From contig JAUIKS010000013.1 in NCBI GenBank assembly GCA_030430565.1, positions 62,001 to 126,000 on the forward strand: a stretch of DNA of 64,000 nucleotides. The letters run 5' to 3'. Below the pieces are notes generated by a model that did no database searches, was not told where the DNA came from, and was given only the letters and a program-made list of their open reading frames with translations. This DNA comes from Polyangia bacterium (GTDB lineage Bacteria > Myxococcota_A > Polyangia > Nannocystales > Nannocystaceae). This document shows positions 7,730 through 17,200 of this stretch, in pieces (the stretch's first letter is position 1; each line of letters opens with the position of its first letter). A program made the position numbers and the translations under genes.

Positions 7730-9514
7730 GTGGGCGAGCATGTCGGCGACTGTGTTAAAGTGCCCCTGGACGTGCACGGACACCGCGCCTCGCCACGCTC
7801 ATGGATCCGAACGCTGGCCCTGCTGAGCGGGGTCACGTGCGTCGACGCTGCGGGCTGCGGCGACGACGAAGGCTCGCCCGACGAGGAGCCGATCGAGTGT
7901 GTCGGCGAGATCGAGATCCCGGACGAGGCGCTGCGTCAGGTCCTGCTCGACGTCATCGGGACGCCGCCGCCCTCCGGCGAGAGCGACACCGACGGCGACC
8001 CGGTGGAGCCCGAGACGGACGGCGAGCCGATCTTGGTGATCGAGGCCGAGCGCCTGGCGCTGCTCGAGGGCCTCAAGGCCAACGCGGCGGGGATCGAGAA
8101 CCTGCGCGGCCTCGAGTGCGCGACCGGCCTCGTGACCCTCGGCCTCGCCGACAACGACTTCACCGACATCGGCCCGCTCCAGTACCTCACGCAGCTGCGC
8201 GAGCTCGAGCTGTCGAACAACGCGATCGAGGATCTGACGCCGCTGACCGAGCTGCGCGCGCTCGAGAAGCTCGTGATCGCGGTGACCGGGACCACGGAGC
8301 TCGAGCCGGTAGGCGCCCTGGGCGAGCTCCGCCATCTCGACATCTCGTCCAACGGCCTCAGCGATCTCAGCCCGCTCTCGCAGCTCACGAAGCTCGAGTC
8401 GCTCGTGGCGGCCAACAACGAGATCACCGATCTCGAGCCGATCGCGGGCCTTGGTGAGATCTTCGCGCTCAACCTCAGCCGCAACGACATCGTCGCGCTC
8501 GGCCCGCTCGCGCAGCTCACCGGCCTCGAGTTCCTCGACCTCGACAACAACGCGATCCAGTCCCTGCAGCCGCTCGCGGGGCTCTCCGCGATGCGCGAGC
8601 TCGAGGCCAGCCACAACGCGATCGTCAGCATGCAGGGCGTCGGCGGCAAGCCGCAGCTGCTCGAGCTGAGCCTCGATGACAACCTCATCGCCGTGATCGA
8701 GGACACCGCCGGGCTCGACACGCTCATCACGCTCGACCTCGATCAGAACCTCATCACCGATCTCGGCGCGGTCGGATCGCTCTCCTCGCTCGTGACCCTG
8801 CGCTTGCGCGAGAACCAGGTCAGCGACCTCGGGCCGGTCGCCGGGCTCATGTGGCTGCGTCGGCTCGACGCCCGCGACAACCCGCAGCTTGGGGACTTCG
8901 GCCCGGTCGCCGCGCTCCCGTCCCTCGACTACTTCGGCGCCGGCGGCGGCTTCCTCAACCACGACCTCACCGCGCTGGCGAACCTCGAGTTCCTGCGCCA
9001 GCTCGACCTCCCCCGCAGCGCGACCCTCGACTACGGGCCGCTGGCGAACATCGAGACGCTCCGCGTGCTCACCCTCAGCGAGTCCCTGGTCGACCCCATG
9101 TCGGTCACCGGGATCGCCGGGATCCCGGGCCTCGAGAGCCTCAACCTCGCCGACACCGGGATCAGCGACGTGACCGATCTCGTGCCGCTGCAGACGGTCG
9201 AGACCCTGATCCTCTCCGGCAGCGACGTGAACTCGCTCGCGCCCTTCGTCCCGTTCCCGCAGCTGCGCACCCTCGGCCTCTCCCGCACCTCGGTCTCGTC
9301 GATCGAGGGCGTCGCCGACCTCGAGAAGATCAGCAACCTCGACCTGAGCGAGACCAACCTCGACAGCCTCGCCCCGCTGGTGCCCTTCATCGCCTTCCGC
9401 AGCGGCGACCTCATCGCCGTCAAGAGCACCCAGATCAGCGACGACGACTGCCCCGACATCAAAGCCCTGCGCGAGCGCGACGTCGTCGTCGACACCGACA
9501 TCTCCTGCCCGTAG
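7730..9514 (+). CDS. leucine-rich-repeat lipoprotein
   Basis: Up to 594 residues. A basic N-terminus and a hydrophobic stretch end in DAAGC (Cys43 with the longest start), a plausible lipobox. An acidic linker follows, then roughly 18 leucine-rich repeats of about 22 residues with the internalin-like pattern L..L..L.L..N.I.DL.PL from about residue 110 to the end. Such repeats usually mediate protein-protein contact at the cell surface. The start is uncertain: GTG codons at 7730, 7760 and 7772 are all in frame and none has a good ribosome binding site; 7772 gives the most typical signal peptide. Confidence 0.78.
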   Translation: MGEHVGDCVKVPLDVHGHRASPRSWIRTLALLSGVTCVDAAGCGDDEGSPDEEPIECVGEIEIPDEALRQVLLDVIGTPPPSGESDTDGDPVEPETDGEPILVIEAERLALLEGLKANAAGIENLRGLECATGLVTLGLADNDFTDIGPLQYLTQLRELELSNNAIEDLTPLTELRALEKLVIAVTGTTELEPVGALGELRHLDISSNGLSDLSPLSQLTKLESLVAANNEITDLEPIAGLGEIFALNLSRNDIVALGPLAQLTGLEFLDLDNNAIQSLQPLAGLSAMRELEASHNAIVSMQGVGGKPQLLELSLDDNLIAVIEDTAGLDTLITLDLDQNLITDLGAVGSLSSLVTLRLRENQVSDLGPVAGLMWLRRLDARDNPQLGDFGPVAALPSLDYFGAGGGFLNHDLTALANLEFLRQLDLPRSATLDYGPLANIETLRVLTLSESLVDPMSVTGIAGIPGLESLNLADTGISDVTDLVPLQTVETLILSGSDVNSLAPFVPFPQLRTLGLSRTSVSSIEGVADLEKISNLDLSETNLDSLAPLVPFIAFRSGDLIAVKSTQISDDDCPDIKALRERDVVVDTDISCP

Positions 9515-9524
9515 CTGTTCTGTT

Positions 9525-9646
9525 CGTCCGTTCGGTTCGTCCGTCCGGTTCGTTCGTCCGTCCGGTTCGTTCGTCGGGTTCGTTCGTCCGTCCGGTTCGT
9601 TCGTCGGGTTCGTTCGTCCGTCCGGTTCGTTCGTCCGTCCGTCCGC
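9525..9646 (+). repeat. GTTCGTCC-type tandem repeat
   Basis: Alternating 17-base (TTCGTTCGTCCGTCCGG) and 13-base (TTCGTTCGTCGGG) units, giving a 30-base higher-order period repeated about 2.5 times between 9549 and 9625, with degenerate units on both sides. It begins about 10 bases after the LRR gene stop. One strand is almost free of A. No function is evident; the pattern fits slippage-prone expansion. Confidence 0.85.
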
Positions 9647-9672
9647 ACCGCGAACCAAAGCACCAAGAGCAC

Positions 9673-9700
9673 GGAAACGGCACACGAAGTGTGTCGTTCC
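9673..9700 (+). terminator. hairpin downstream of the LRR gene
   Basis: AACGGCACAC (9676-9685) pairs with GTGTGTCGTT (9689-9698) across a GAA loop, with one G-T pair, and extends by GG/CC beyond a one-base bulge. There is no T run. It may be the 3' end of the LRR transcript, beyond the tandem repeat. Confidence 0.3.
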
Positions 9701-9878
9701 CGTGGCTCCGGCAGAGAGTTCGAGACACGGTAGCCCGAGCATCGTGAGCGCAGAGGCGACAGCGGGGCGGAGAGGGAGGGCGGGGGGTCGGAAGAGGACT
9801 TAAGAGCATGTGAAGGGCCCCGAAGGAGGCCGTTCACGTGACTCCCGCATGGAGCGCCCCCCGCCCTCCCTCCCAGAG

Positions 9879-9937
9879 CCCCGCGGAACCAATCAACCCA
9901 CCACAATCAAGAGCGAGACCCCCGCGGAACCAATCAA
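9879..9937 (+). repeat. two 18-base direct repeats upstream of the recombinase
   Basis: CCCCGCGGAACCAATCAA occurs exactly at 9879-9896 and 9920-9937, 41 bases apart, which is close to four helical turns. A partial third copy (ACAATCAA) lies at 9903-9910. The recombinase ATG is 49 bases after the second copy. Same-face spacing suggests a binding site for a regulator, possibly of this gene. Confidence 0.6.
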
Positions 9938-9985
9938 GGAGCAGGGTTTCTGGCGCCACGTCCAAGCCTGGGGTACCAAAAAACA

Positions 9986-10966
9986 ATGCGCGAAGCGCTA
10001 GCCCGGTTCATCGAGTACCTCGAGAGCGAGCTGAGGGCCTCGCCCCACACGGTGCGCGCCTACACCGGCGACATCGACGACTTCATCCGAGGCTTCGAAC
10101 ACCGGCGCGGACGCGAGCCCACCCCCGACGACTTCGACCAACGCGCGCTGCGGGGACACCTCGCCGCCCTCCACACCGGGCGCGGTGTCGTTGGTCGCGC
10201 CAGCGCCAGCTCGGTCGCGCGCAAGCTCTCCGCGCTGCGCAGCTTCGGCGAATTTATGCGGCGCGAGGGCCTCGTTCGCGACAACGAGGCCGCGCTCGTC
10301 CGTCGGCCGAAGCAGCGCAGGCCGCTGCCCGTCGCGCTACCCGTCGAGGACATCACCGCGATCATCGACGGACCCGGGCACCGCCCCGGCGTCTACGGCG
10401 CGCGTGATCGCGCGGTCCTCGAGGTCCTCTACGGCGCCGGGCTCCGCGTCAGCGAGTGCGTCTCGCTCGACCTCGCCGACCTGCGCTGGCACGGCGAGGC
10501 CCTCGAGCTGCGCGTGCGCGGGGGCAAGGGCGGTAAAGACCGGATCGCGCCCATCGGCACCCGCGGCGCTGCGGCGCTGCGGCGCTACCTTCAGCAGCGC
10601 GGCGCGCTGCTCAAACCCAACCCCGACGAGGCGAGCAGGGACGCGCTGTTCCTCAACCGGCGCGGGCGCAGGCTCGGCGATCGCAGCGTCCGCGAGCTCG
10701 TCTACCGTCGCTGTCAGGGCACGGGCGCGCGCGCGCGGGTCGGCCCCCACGGGCTGCGCCACAGCTTCGCGACCCACCTGCTCGAGAGCGGCTGCGACCT
10801 GCGGAGCATCCAGTCCATGCTCGGGCACGCCAGCCTGTCGACGACCGAGCGCTACACCCATCTCGACCTCGGGCGCGTGACCGAGGTCTACGAGCGCACC
10901 CACCCGCGCGCGCGCGGCCGCGAGCTCCTGCGCGAGCTCGGGGAGCTGCCGGGCGCCGACGAGTAG
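9986..10966 (+). CDS. tyrosine recombinase, XerC/XerD family
   Basis: A 326-residue recombinase with an N-terminal SAM-like core-binding domain (about 1-105) and a C-terminal catalytic domain. The full catalytic set is visible: Arg154 (GLRVSE), Lys181 (GKGGKDR), His255 and Arg258 (HGLRHSFATH), His281 (MLGHAS) and nucleophile Tyr290 (RYTH). Length and motifs match chromosomal Xer recombinases that resolve chromosome dimers at dif. No att sites, integrase-type extensions or mobile cargo surround it, so a housekeeping role is more likely than a mobile one. Whether it is XerC or XerD cannot be told by eye. Confidence 0.88.
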   Translation: MREALARFIEYLESELRASPHTVRAYTGDIDDFIRGFEHRRGREPTPDDFDQRALRGHLAALHTGRGVVGRASASSVARKLSALRSFGEFMRREGLVRDNEAALVRRPKQRRPLPVALPVEDITAIIDGPGHRPGVYGARDRAVLEVLYGAGLRVSECVSLDLADLRWHGEALELRVRGGKGGKDRIAPIGTRGAAALRRYLQQRGALLKPNPDEASRDALFLNRRGRRLGDRSVRELVYRRCQGTGARARVGPHGLRHSFATHLLESGCDLRSIQSMLGHASLSTTERYTHLDLGRVTEVYERTHPRARGRELLRELGELPGADE

Positions 10967-10974
10967 GTCGTCGC

Positions 10975-12171
10975 TCAAAGGTCGAGGAAGATCACCGGCG
11001 CGCGCGCCTGTCGTCCCCGCCGGCTCGGTGGCCCCGAGTGCAGCGGGCGCACCCGCTGGCCGCGGACCGGCATCGCGCGGTCGCGCCAGCTGCCGTCGAC
11101 GTAGACATCGACGAACTCGGCCGGCAGCGCGAAGCCCTCCAGGGACTCCTCGTTGTACGAGACGTGGAAGTGGATGTGCGGCGCGGTGCTGCTGCCGCTG
11201 TTGCCGACCTTGCCGAGCACCTGCCCGACGCGCACGTGGTCGCCCTCGCGGACCGTCAAGGTCCCGGGGATGAAGTGCCACAGCGAGGTGATCTCGCCGA
11301 AGCCGTGGTCGATGAGCACCCCGTTGCCGCCGGCGCGGCCGCGCTTGCCGGGGACGTTCTCGCCGACGCCGTCGACCGCCTTGAGGATCGTGCCGTCGGC
11401 CGGCGCGAGCACCGGGCGCCCGTAGCAGTAGAAGTCGCGGTTTCGCTTGCGACCGGGGGGGCGTGAGCTGCCGCCACGCTGAACCACCAGGTCGTAGGCG
11501 AAGCGCTGCCGGCGGCTGCCGTGGTGGTAGTTGGTCGAGCGCCGCGGGCCGCCGTGCGCGACCGTCCACTCGCCCGTGCTCGGGAAGTGAAAGCGCGTGA
11601 CGGGCATGAAGTGGTCGACGGGCGGCTCGAGGTCGGGGAGGTACAGGTGCTCGCGGACCAGCAGCTTGTCGAGCCGGGCGTCGGGCGTGAGCGCGAACTG
11701 ATACAGCACGAGCCGCAGGCGGCCGTCCCCGCCGCGCTCTTTGCTGCGACCGTGGAACACCAGCCCCGAGTACCAGACCAGCGGGCCCTCGCGGTGCATC
11801 CGCTCCTCCGTGATCCCGATCGGCGGGCCAAAGTCCGCGCGCAGGCGCATGGCCGCGTCGCTCAGCAGCCGCGGGTTGACCTGGGTCTTCAGCGCCGGCG
11901 TCATCCAGGCCTCGACGGTCGCTATGTCCTGGTCGGCGAAGGCCTGGATGAGCCGGTCTGCGTCCGCGGAGATGCGCGAGCGCGTGATCGTCTTGGCCAG
12001 CTCCGGCGGGTTCTCGATCCCCTTGGGCTTGCAGGCGAGCGGCGCGAGCGGCAGGAGGGCGCAGAGCAGGGGCAGCGCGAGCCGCCGCGCGAGGCCGTGG
12101 AGGCCGCGCAGGCCGTCAGAACACCGATCGCCGCCGACGCCTGACGCGGCTGATGAGGAGCGCACGACCAT
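10975..12171 (-). CDS. M23-type peptidase family lipoprotein
   Basis: 398 residues from the ATG at 12171. A hydrophobic segment ends at Cys47 (PLACKPKG), consistent with a lipoprotein signal. The C-terminal half has the lysostaphin-like (M23) core: RFAYDL, the turn APADGTI, DHGFGEI and HIHFH. In active members the Asp of the first motif is preceded four residues earlier by a zinc-binding His; here that position is Arg, so catalysis is uncertain. Some M23 homologues act as LytM-type activators instead of enzymes. It is convergent with the recombinase, 8 bases apart, and divergent from the DnaK paralogue. The longer frame upstream to 12570 is an overlap artefact. Confidence 0.78.
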   Translation of the reverse strand: MVVRSSSAASGVGGDRCSDGLRGLHGLARRLALPLLCALLPLAPLACKPKGIENPPELAKTITRSRISADADRLIQAFADQDIATVEAWMTPALKTQVNPRLLSDAAMRLRADFGPPIGITEERMHREGPLVWYSGLVFHGRSKERGGDGRLRLVLYQFALTPDARLDKLLVREHLYLPDLEPPVDHFMPVTRFHFPSTGEWTVAHGGPRRSTNYHHGSRRQRFAYDLVVQRGGSSRPPGRKRNRDFYCYGRPVLAPADGTILKAVDGVGENVPGKRGRAGGNGVLIDHGFGEITSLWHFIPGTLTVREGDHVRVGQVLGKVGNSGSSTAPHIHFHVSYNEESLEGFALPAEFVDVYVDGSWRDRAMPVRGQRVRPLHSGPPSRRGRQARAPVIFLDL

Positions 12172-12240
12172 GGGAGCCTGCGTCGAGATCGTACCGCAGC
12201 TCCAGGCTCGGAGTCCGCGATCTTGTGGCGAGCGCGCCCT

Positions 12241-12269
12241 TTGTGTGTTCACGCGCGAGCGTTTAGCCT
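12241..12269 (+). promoter_or_regulatory. possible promoter of the DnaK paralogue
   Basis: TTGTGT (12241-12246), a 17-base spacer and TAGCCT (12264-12269), about 108 bases before the ATG at 12377. The match is moderate only. Confidence 0.3.
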
Positions 12270-12376
12270 GATCGCGCCGCGCGAAAGCGTACGCGCACGC
12301 GCGGACACGCGGAGGGTCGCGGACGAAGCCCCGCCGGCAGTCGACGGGCGACTGCGCTCTCCCACCAAAGGTAGCC

Positions 12377-14218
12377 ATGGAAGTCGTCGTCGGCATCGAC
12401 CTGGGAACCACCAACAGCTGCGTCGCGATCGTCGAGGGCAACGTGCCGACGGTCCTCGCCAACAAGGGCGGCTTCCGCACGACGCCTTCGATCGTCGCGG
12501 CCGGCGGCGGCGGCAAGCGCCTGGTCGGGCACATCGCCAAGCGCCAGGCGGTGACCAACGCGAGCAACACGATCTACGCGGCGAAGCGCCTGATCGGGCG
12601 CAAGTGGAGCGCGCCCGAGAGCCAGAAGATGGCCGGCGTGGTCCCCTACGGCCTGGCCAAAGGGCCACGTGGTGACGTGCGCGTGCAGCTGCAGGGGCGG
12701 GTGCACAGCGTGCCCGAGATCAGCGCGCACATCCTCCGCGAGATGAAGCTGATCGGCGAGCGCTACACCGGCGCCGCGGTCGAGCGCGCCGTGATCACGG
12801 TCCCCGCCTACTTCAACGACAACCAGCGGCAGGCGACCCGCGACGCCGCGCGCATCGCCGGCCTCGAGGTCATCCGCATGATCAACGAGCCGACCGCGGC
12901 GGCGCTCGCCTACGGCTTCGGCAAGCAGCTCGAGCGCAAGGTCGCCGTCTACGACCTCGGCGGCGGGACCTTCGACATCACGATCCTCGAGGTCAGCCGC
13001 GGCGTGTTCCACGTCAAGTCCACCGCCGGCGACAGCTTCTTGGGCGGCGAGGACTTCGACCTCCGCCTCGTCGACTACCTGGTCGGGACCTTCGAGGACC
13101 TCACCGGCTTCGAGCTGACCGACAACCGCATGGCGCTGCAGCGGATCAAGGACATGGCCGAGAAGGCGCGCTGCGAGCTGTCCTCGACCAAGGAGACGCT
13201 GATCGATCTGCCGTTTCTGCACGAGACCCCCGACGGCGAGGTCCATCACCTGCAGGAGAACATGACCGTGCGCGCGCTCGAGGATCTGACCGAGGACCTC
13301 GTCGAGCGCACCATCGAGATCTGTCAGCAGGCGCTGGAGGAGGCCGAGCTGAGCGTCGACGATCTCGACGATGTCGTGCTCGTCGGCGGCATGACCCGCA
13401 TGCCGCTGATCCAGCGCCGGGTCGCCGAGTTCTTCGCGCGGCCCCCGAGCAAGCGCGTGCACCCCGACGAGGTGGTCGCGCTGGGCGCCGCGATCCAGGC
13501 GGCCGCGCTGGTCTCGGACGCCGAGGAGGTCCTGCTGCTCGATGTCTGCTCCCACAGCCTCGGGATCATGGTCAAGGGCGGGCGCTTCCACCGGCTGATC
13601 GACAAGAACACGACGATCCCGACCGAGGCCGGGCACGTGTTCACGACGACCCTCGACCACCAGACCTCGGTCAAGATCCTGCTGCTGCAGGGCGAGAGCG
13701 AGAAGGCCGCCGAGAACGAGCTGCTCGGCGAGTTTTTGCTCTCGGGGCTCCGAGACGCGCGGGCCGGCGAGGTCAAGGTCGAGGTCACGGTCTCGATCTC
13801 CGCCGACGGCATCGTCAGCGTCGGCGCGCGCGACCTCGAGACCGGCGCGCACCAGCGGCTCAAGGTCTCGGCCAGCAGCGGGCTGTCGGAGGACGAGATC
13901 GAGGACCTGGCCCAGGAGTCACGTGACTACCTGATCGAGGCCCGACGCTCGCCGAAGTTCGAGATGCTGCGGCACCGCACCGACAAGCTCGTCAGCGGGG
14001 TCAAGGCGCTGCTGCCCGAGGTCGACGACATCATGCAGGAGAGCCGCTTCGGTCGCGAGGCCGTGGCCAAGGCGCGCGCCGTGATCGACCAGGCCGGGCC
14101 CGCGATCGAGCGCGGGGACACGCACTCGGTCGAGGCGATCGCGCAGACGCTGGAGCGCACCCTGGGGATGTTCCAGCTGGTGATGCAGCGGCGCCCGCCC
14201 GCGCCGCCGCGGCTGTAG
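12377..14218 (+). CDS. DnaK (Hsp70) paralogue
   Basis: 613 residues. The ATPase domain is complete: IDLGTTNS near residues 7-14, NEPTAAALAYG near 173, DLGGGTFDITIL near 193 and VGGMTRMPLIQ near 335. The substrate domain is more divergent (LGIMVKGGRFHRLIDKNT), and the helical lid ends in a Pro/Arg tail without the acidic tail of canonical DnaK. AAAGGTAG precedes the ATG. No grpE or dnaJ adjoins. Compared with the dnaK at 42388 it is clearly a second, specialised copy; myxobacteria are known to carry many such paralogues, some with developmental or motility roles. Client unknown. Confidence 0.88.
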   Translation: MEVVVGIDLGTTNSCVAIVEGNVPTVLANKGGFRTTPSIVAAGGGGKRLVGHIAKRQAVTNASNTIYAAKRLIGRKWSAPESQKMAGVVPYGLAKGPRGDVRVQLQGRVHSVPEISAHILREMKLIGERYTGAAVERAVITVPAYFNDNQRQATRDAARIAGLEVIRMINEPTAAALAYGFGKQLERKVAVYDLGGGTFDITILEVSRGVFHVKSTAGDSFLGGEDFDLRLVDYLVGTFEDLTGFELTDNRMALQRIKDMAEKARCELSSTKETLIDLPFLHETPDGEVHHLQENMTVRALEDLTEDLVERTIEICQQALEEAELSVDDLDDVVLVGGMTRMPLIQRRVAEFFARPPSKRVHPDEVVALGAAIQAAALVSDAEEVLLLDVCSHSLGIMVKGGRFHRLIDKNTTIPTEAGHVFTTTLDHQTSVKILLLQGESEKAAENELLGEFLLSGLRDARAGEVKVEVTVSISADGIVSVGARDLETGAHQRLKVSASSGLSEDEIEDLAQESRDYLIEARRSPKFEMLRHRTDKLVSGVKALLPEVDDIMQESRFGREAVAKARAVIDQAGPAIERGDTHSVEAIAQTLERTLGMFQLVMQRRPPAPPRL

Positions 14219-14257
14219 CGGCGCCGAGCACGAACAGCGCGTCGGCGGTGACGTCGC

Positions 14258-17200
14258 TCAACCGGCGTCGAGCTCGACGTCGACGCCGCGCGCGCTCAGC
14301 CACGCCGCGATGTCCTCGCGCAGCCCACGATCGATCGCTCGATCCGGGGCGAACCGCTGGTAGGCGGAGCGCGCGAGCTCGAGCGCGCGCGCGGAGCCCG
14401 GCGACCGGCGATCGAGCGCGCGCGCGAGGCTGAACTCGGCGTCGCCGACCTGCCCGAGGTCGCCCTCGTTGCCCGCGTACAGCTCGAGCGCGCGCTCAAA
14501 TTCCGCCTCGGCCTCGGCATAGCGCTGGGCCAAGTACAGCGCCTGCCCGCGCTGCCGGTGCGCGTCCGCGGTGTACCAGCCGCCGGGCGTCAGCTGCTCC
14601 CAGATCGCGACGGCGCGGGTATAGGTCGCCACCGACTCCTCGTAGCGCTTGAGGTGTTTTTGACAGTAGGCGGCCTGCGACAGGTTGCTCGCGATCTCCC
14701 TGTGGATCGGGCCGAAGCGCGGCTCGAGGAACTCGAGCGTGAGCTGGTGCTCGCGCAGCGCTTCCTCGTAGCGACCCTGGGCCGCGAGGGTCTGCCCCAT
14801 CGCCGCGCGGGCGAGCGCGACATCGGCGTGGTCGGGACCCCAAGCGCGCAGGTAGATCTCGAGCGCCTCGCCGAGCGCGGCCTCCGAGTCGTCGTAGCGA
14901 GCCGCGCGCCAGTAGGCGAGGCCGAGGTTGAGCAGCCGGTCCCCGAGCTTGGTCGTCCCGCTGAAGTACGCGCGCGCCAGCGCGAGCGCGCGCTCCTGCG
15001 TCGCCACCGCCTCCTCGTGGCGCCCGAGCTGGCCGTAGACCAGGCCCATGTTGCTCCACAGCCGCGAGGACATCGGGTGCTTCGGCCCGTACTCCGACTC
15101 GAGCAGAGCGAGCGCGCGACGGTAGTCCGCGAGCGCCTCGTCCCAGCGCTGCAGCATGTCGTAGACCGCGCCGCGGTTGAGGTGCAGCATCACCGCGCTC
15201 GCGCCGTCTCCGTCGATCCGCGCGTGCTCGGCGAGCGCCTCGTCGTGGAGCGCGAGCGAGGCGTTGAAGTCGCTGCGCTTGTCCGCGATCACGCCCAGCA
15301 GCGAGAGCATCTCGACGCGGGTCCGCGCCGGCGCGACGCCGCGCGCGACCTCGGCGCTCGCCTGCTTCGCCCAGCGCTCGCCAGCGTCGAGCTCCGTGAG
15401 GCCGTAGCCGACGCTCCACGCGAGCTGCGAGGCCAGGCGCGCGGCGAGCTGATCGTGCCGGAGCTCGCGCGCCGCGAAGTACACCGGCTCGAGCTGGGCG
15501 ACGGCGCGCTTGTACTCGCCGCGCGCGTCCAGCAGCTCGCCCGCGACGGCCGCGAGCTCGAGCTTGATCGGCGCGTAGTCGAGCGCCTCGAGACCGGTCG
15601 AGGCGCGCGCGAGCGCGGTCTCGACGGCGTCGAACTTGCCCGCGTCGAGCAGCTGGGCGGCGCGCGCCAGCTCATCGCGCGCGCGGGCCACGAGCCGGCG
15701 CGTCGGCGCGTCCTCGGGCGGCTTCACGGCGGCGGTCACGTACTCGAGCTCCGCGCACAGCTCGATCGTCGGCAGGTCGCGCGCCAGCTCGACCGCCCGC
15801 CGCGTCGTCCCGGCGTCGGCCTCCTCAAACACGCCGATCAGCGCGTTCACGGCCCGGCGTCGATCCTCGAGACACTGGACCCGCGCGTCCATCAAGGCGG
15901 GCGACTGCTCCTCGCGCAGCGTGTCCTCGCAGGCGTCGGTCCGCGCGGCGATCCAGCGCGCGGCGTAGGCGTCGAGCAGCCCGAGCACGGTCTTCGTCGT
16001 CGTCTGCGCGTACGACTCTCCGCTCGCGACCAGCGCCCGCGCGACCACTCCTTGACGCGACGCGCTCCAGACCGTGGCCATCTCCTGCGCCGCGCCCGTG
16101 CAGCGCGACTCGGGCGCGCCGCCGTCGACGCCGAGGTACAGCGTCAGCGCGACGCTGACCCCGCCGACGGCGAGGGCGAGCAGCCCGATCCCGAGCCAAC
16201 GCTGTCGCCTGTTCGTCGGGTCATCCGCCAGCGCGTCGACGAGCGCGCGCATCGACGGCCAGCGCGCGTCAGGGTCCGTCTGCAGCCCGCGGTCGAGGAC
16301 TCGCGCGATCCAGCCGGGCACCGCGACGCCGCCCGGCGGCTCGTCACGTCGTCCGCTCAAGACGTTCACGGAGAGCTCCCTCAGCGACGCGCCGGAGAAC
16401 GGGCGCGCGCCGTAGAGCGCCTCGTAGAGCGCGACGCAGAAGCTGAATTGGTCGCTGCGCGTCGTCGCGGTCCCGCCCGCGAATTGCTCTGGGGACATAT
16501 ACACCGGGGTCCCCATGAGCGCGCCGGTCCGCGTGAGCGTCGTCGGGCGCTCCGTCGCGCCGCCGTCGCGCGGGGGCTCGCGCTCGCTCGAGTCGAGCGC
16601 GCGCGCGAGGCCGAAGTCGAGGACCTTGAGCACGCCCCCCGCGGTGACGATCGTGTTCTCTGGCTTGAAGTCGCGGTGCACCAGGCCGGCCTCGTGGGCG
16701 GCGGCCAGCGCCGCGCCGGCTTGCAGGAAGCAGCCCAGCACCTCCCTCCACGAGCGCCGCGCCGGCGCGGCGAGCCAGTCCCGCAGCGTCTCTCCGCGGA
16801 CGAACTCCATCGCGATAAACACCTCGCGGCCGCCGTCGTCGCGCGTCACCTCGTCGACCTCGTGGACCGTCGTGATGTTCGCGTGCGACAGCCGCGCCAG
16901 CGCCCGCGCCTCGCGGAGCAGGCGCTCGTGCGCGTCTTGGCCGCTTTGGTTGCGCACGACCTTCACGGCGACCTTGCGGTCGAGCTGATCATCGTAGGCC
17001 GAGTACACGCGACCCATCGCGCCCTCGCCGAGCAGGTCGAGGACGCGGTAGCGGCCGATCCGGCGCGGCGCCGCGCTCGAGAACAGCCGCGAGAGCACGA
17101 TGTCACGCATCCGCGGATCCAGCGTGGCCTGGGCCAGCGCCTCCTTGATCGGGGGACCGTCGTCGGCGCTCGCCGTCGTGATCGCGAGCGGGTCGATCGC

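Larger units (their letters stand above)
9515..9985. other. intergenic region with tandem repeat, hairpin and paired direct repeats
   Basis: A 471-base gap. In order it holds the pyrimidine-rich tandem repeat (9525-9646), a hairpin with 10-base-pair stem (9673-9700), a purine-rich stretch around 9770-9800 and two copies of an 18-base direct repeat (9879-9896, 9920-9937) just before the recombinase gene. Frames through the repeat on both strands read as low-complexity shadows. Confidence 0.6.

Noticed and set aside
9525..9646. CRISPR-like array
   Set aside because: Units of 13 and 17 bases are contiguous, with no unique spacers and no cas genes nearby.
9986..10966. Integrase of a mobile element
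   Set aside because: No tRNA target, att repeats, or phage/plasmid cargo beside it; motifs fit a chromosomal Xer enzyme.
12172..12570. N-terminal extension of the M23 protein over the DnaK start
   Set aside because: Would overlap dnaK-paralogue coding sequence by nearly 200 bases; the ATG at 12171 gives a proper signal peptide.
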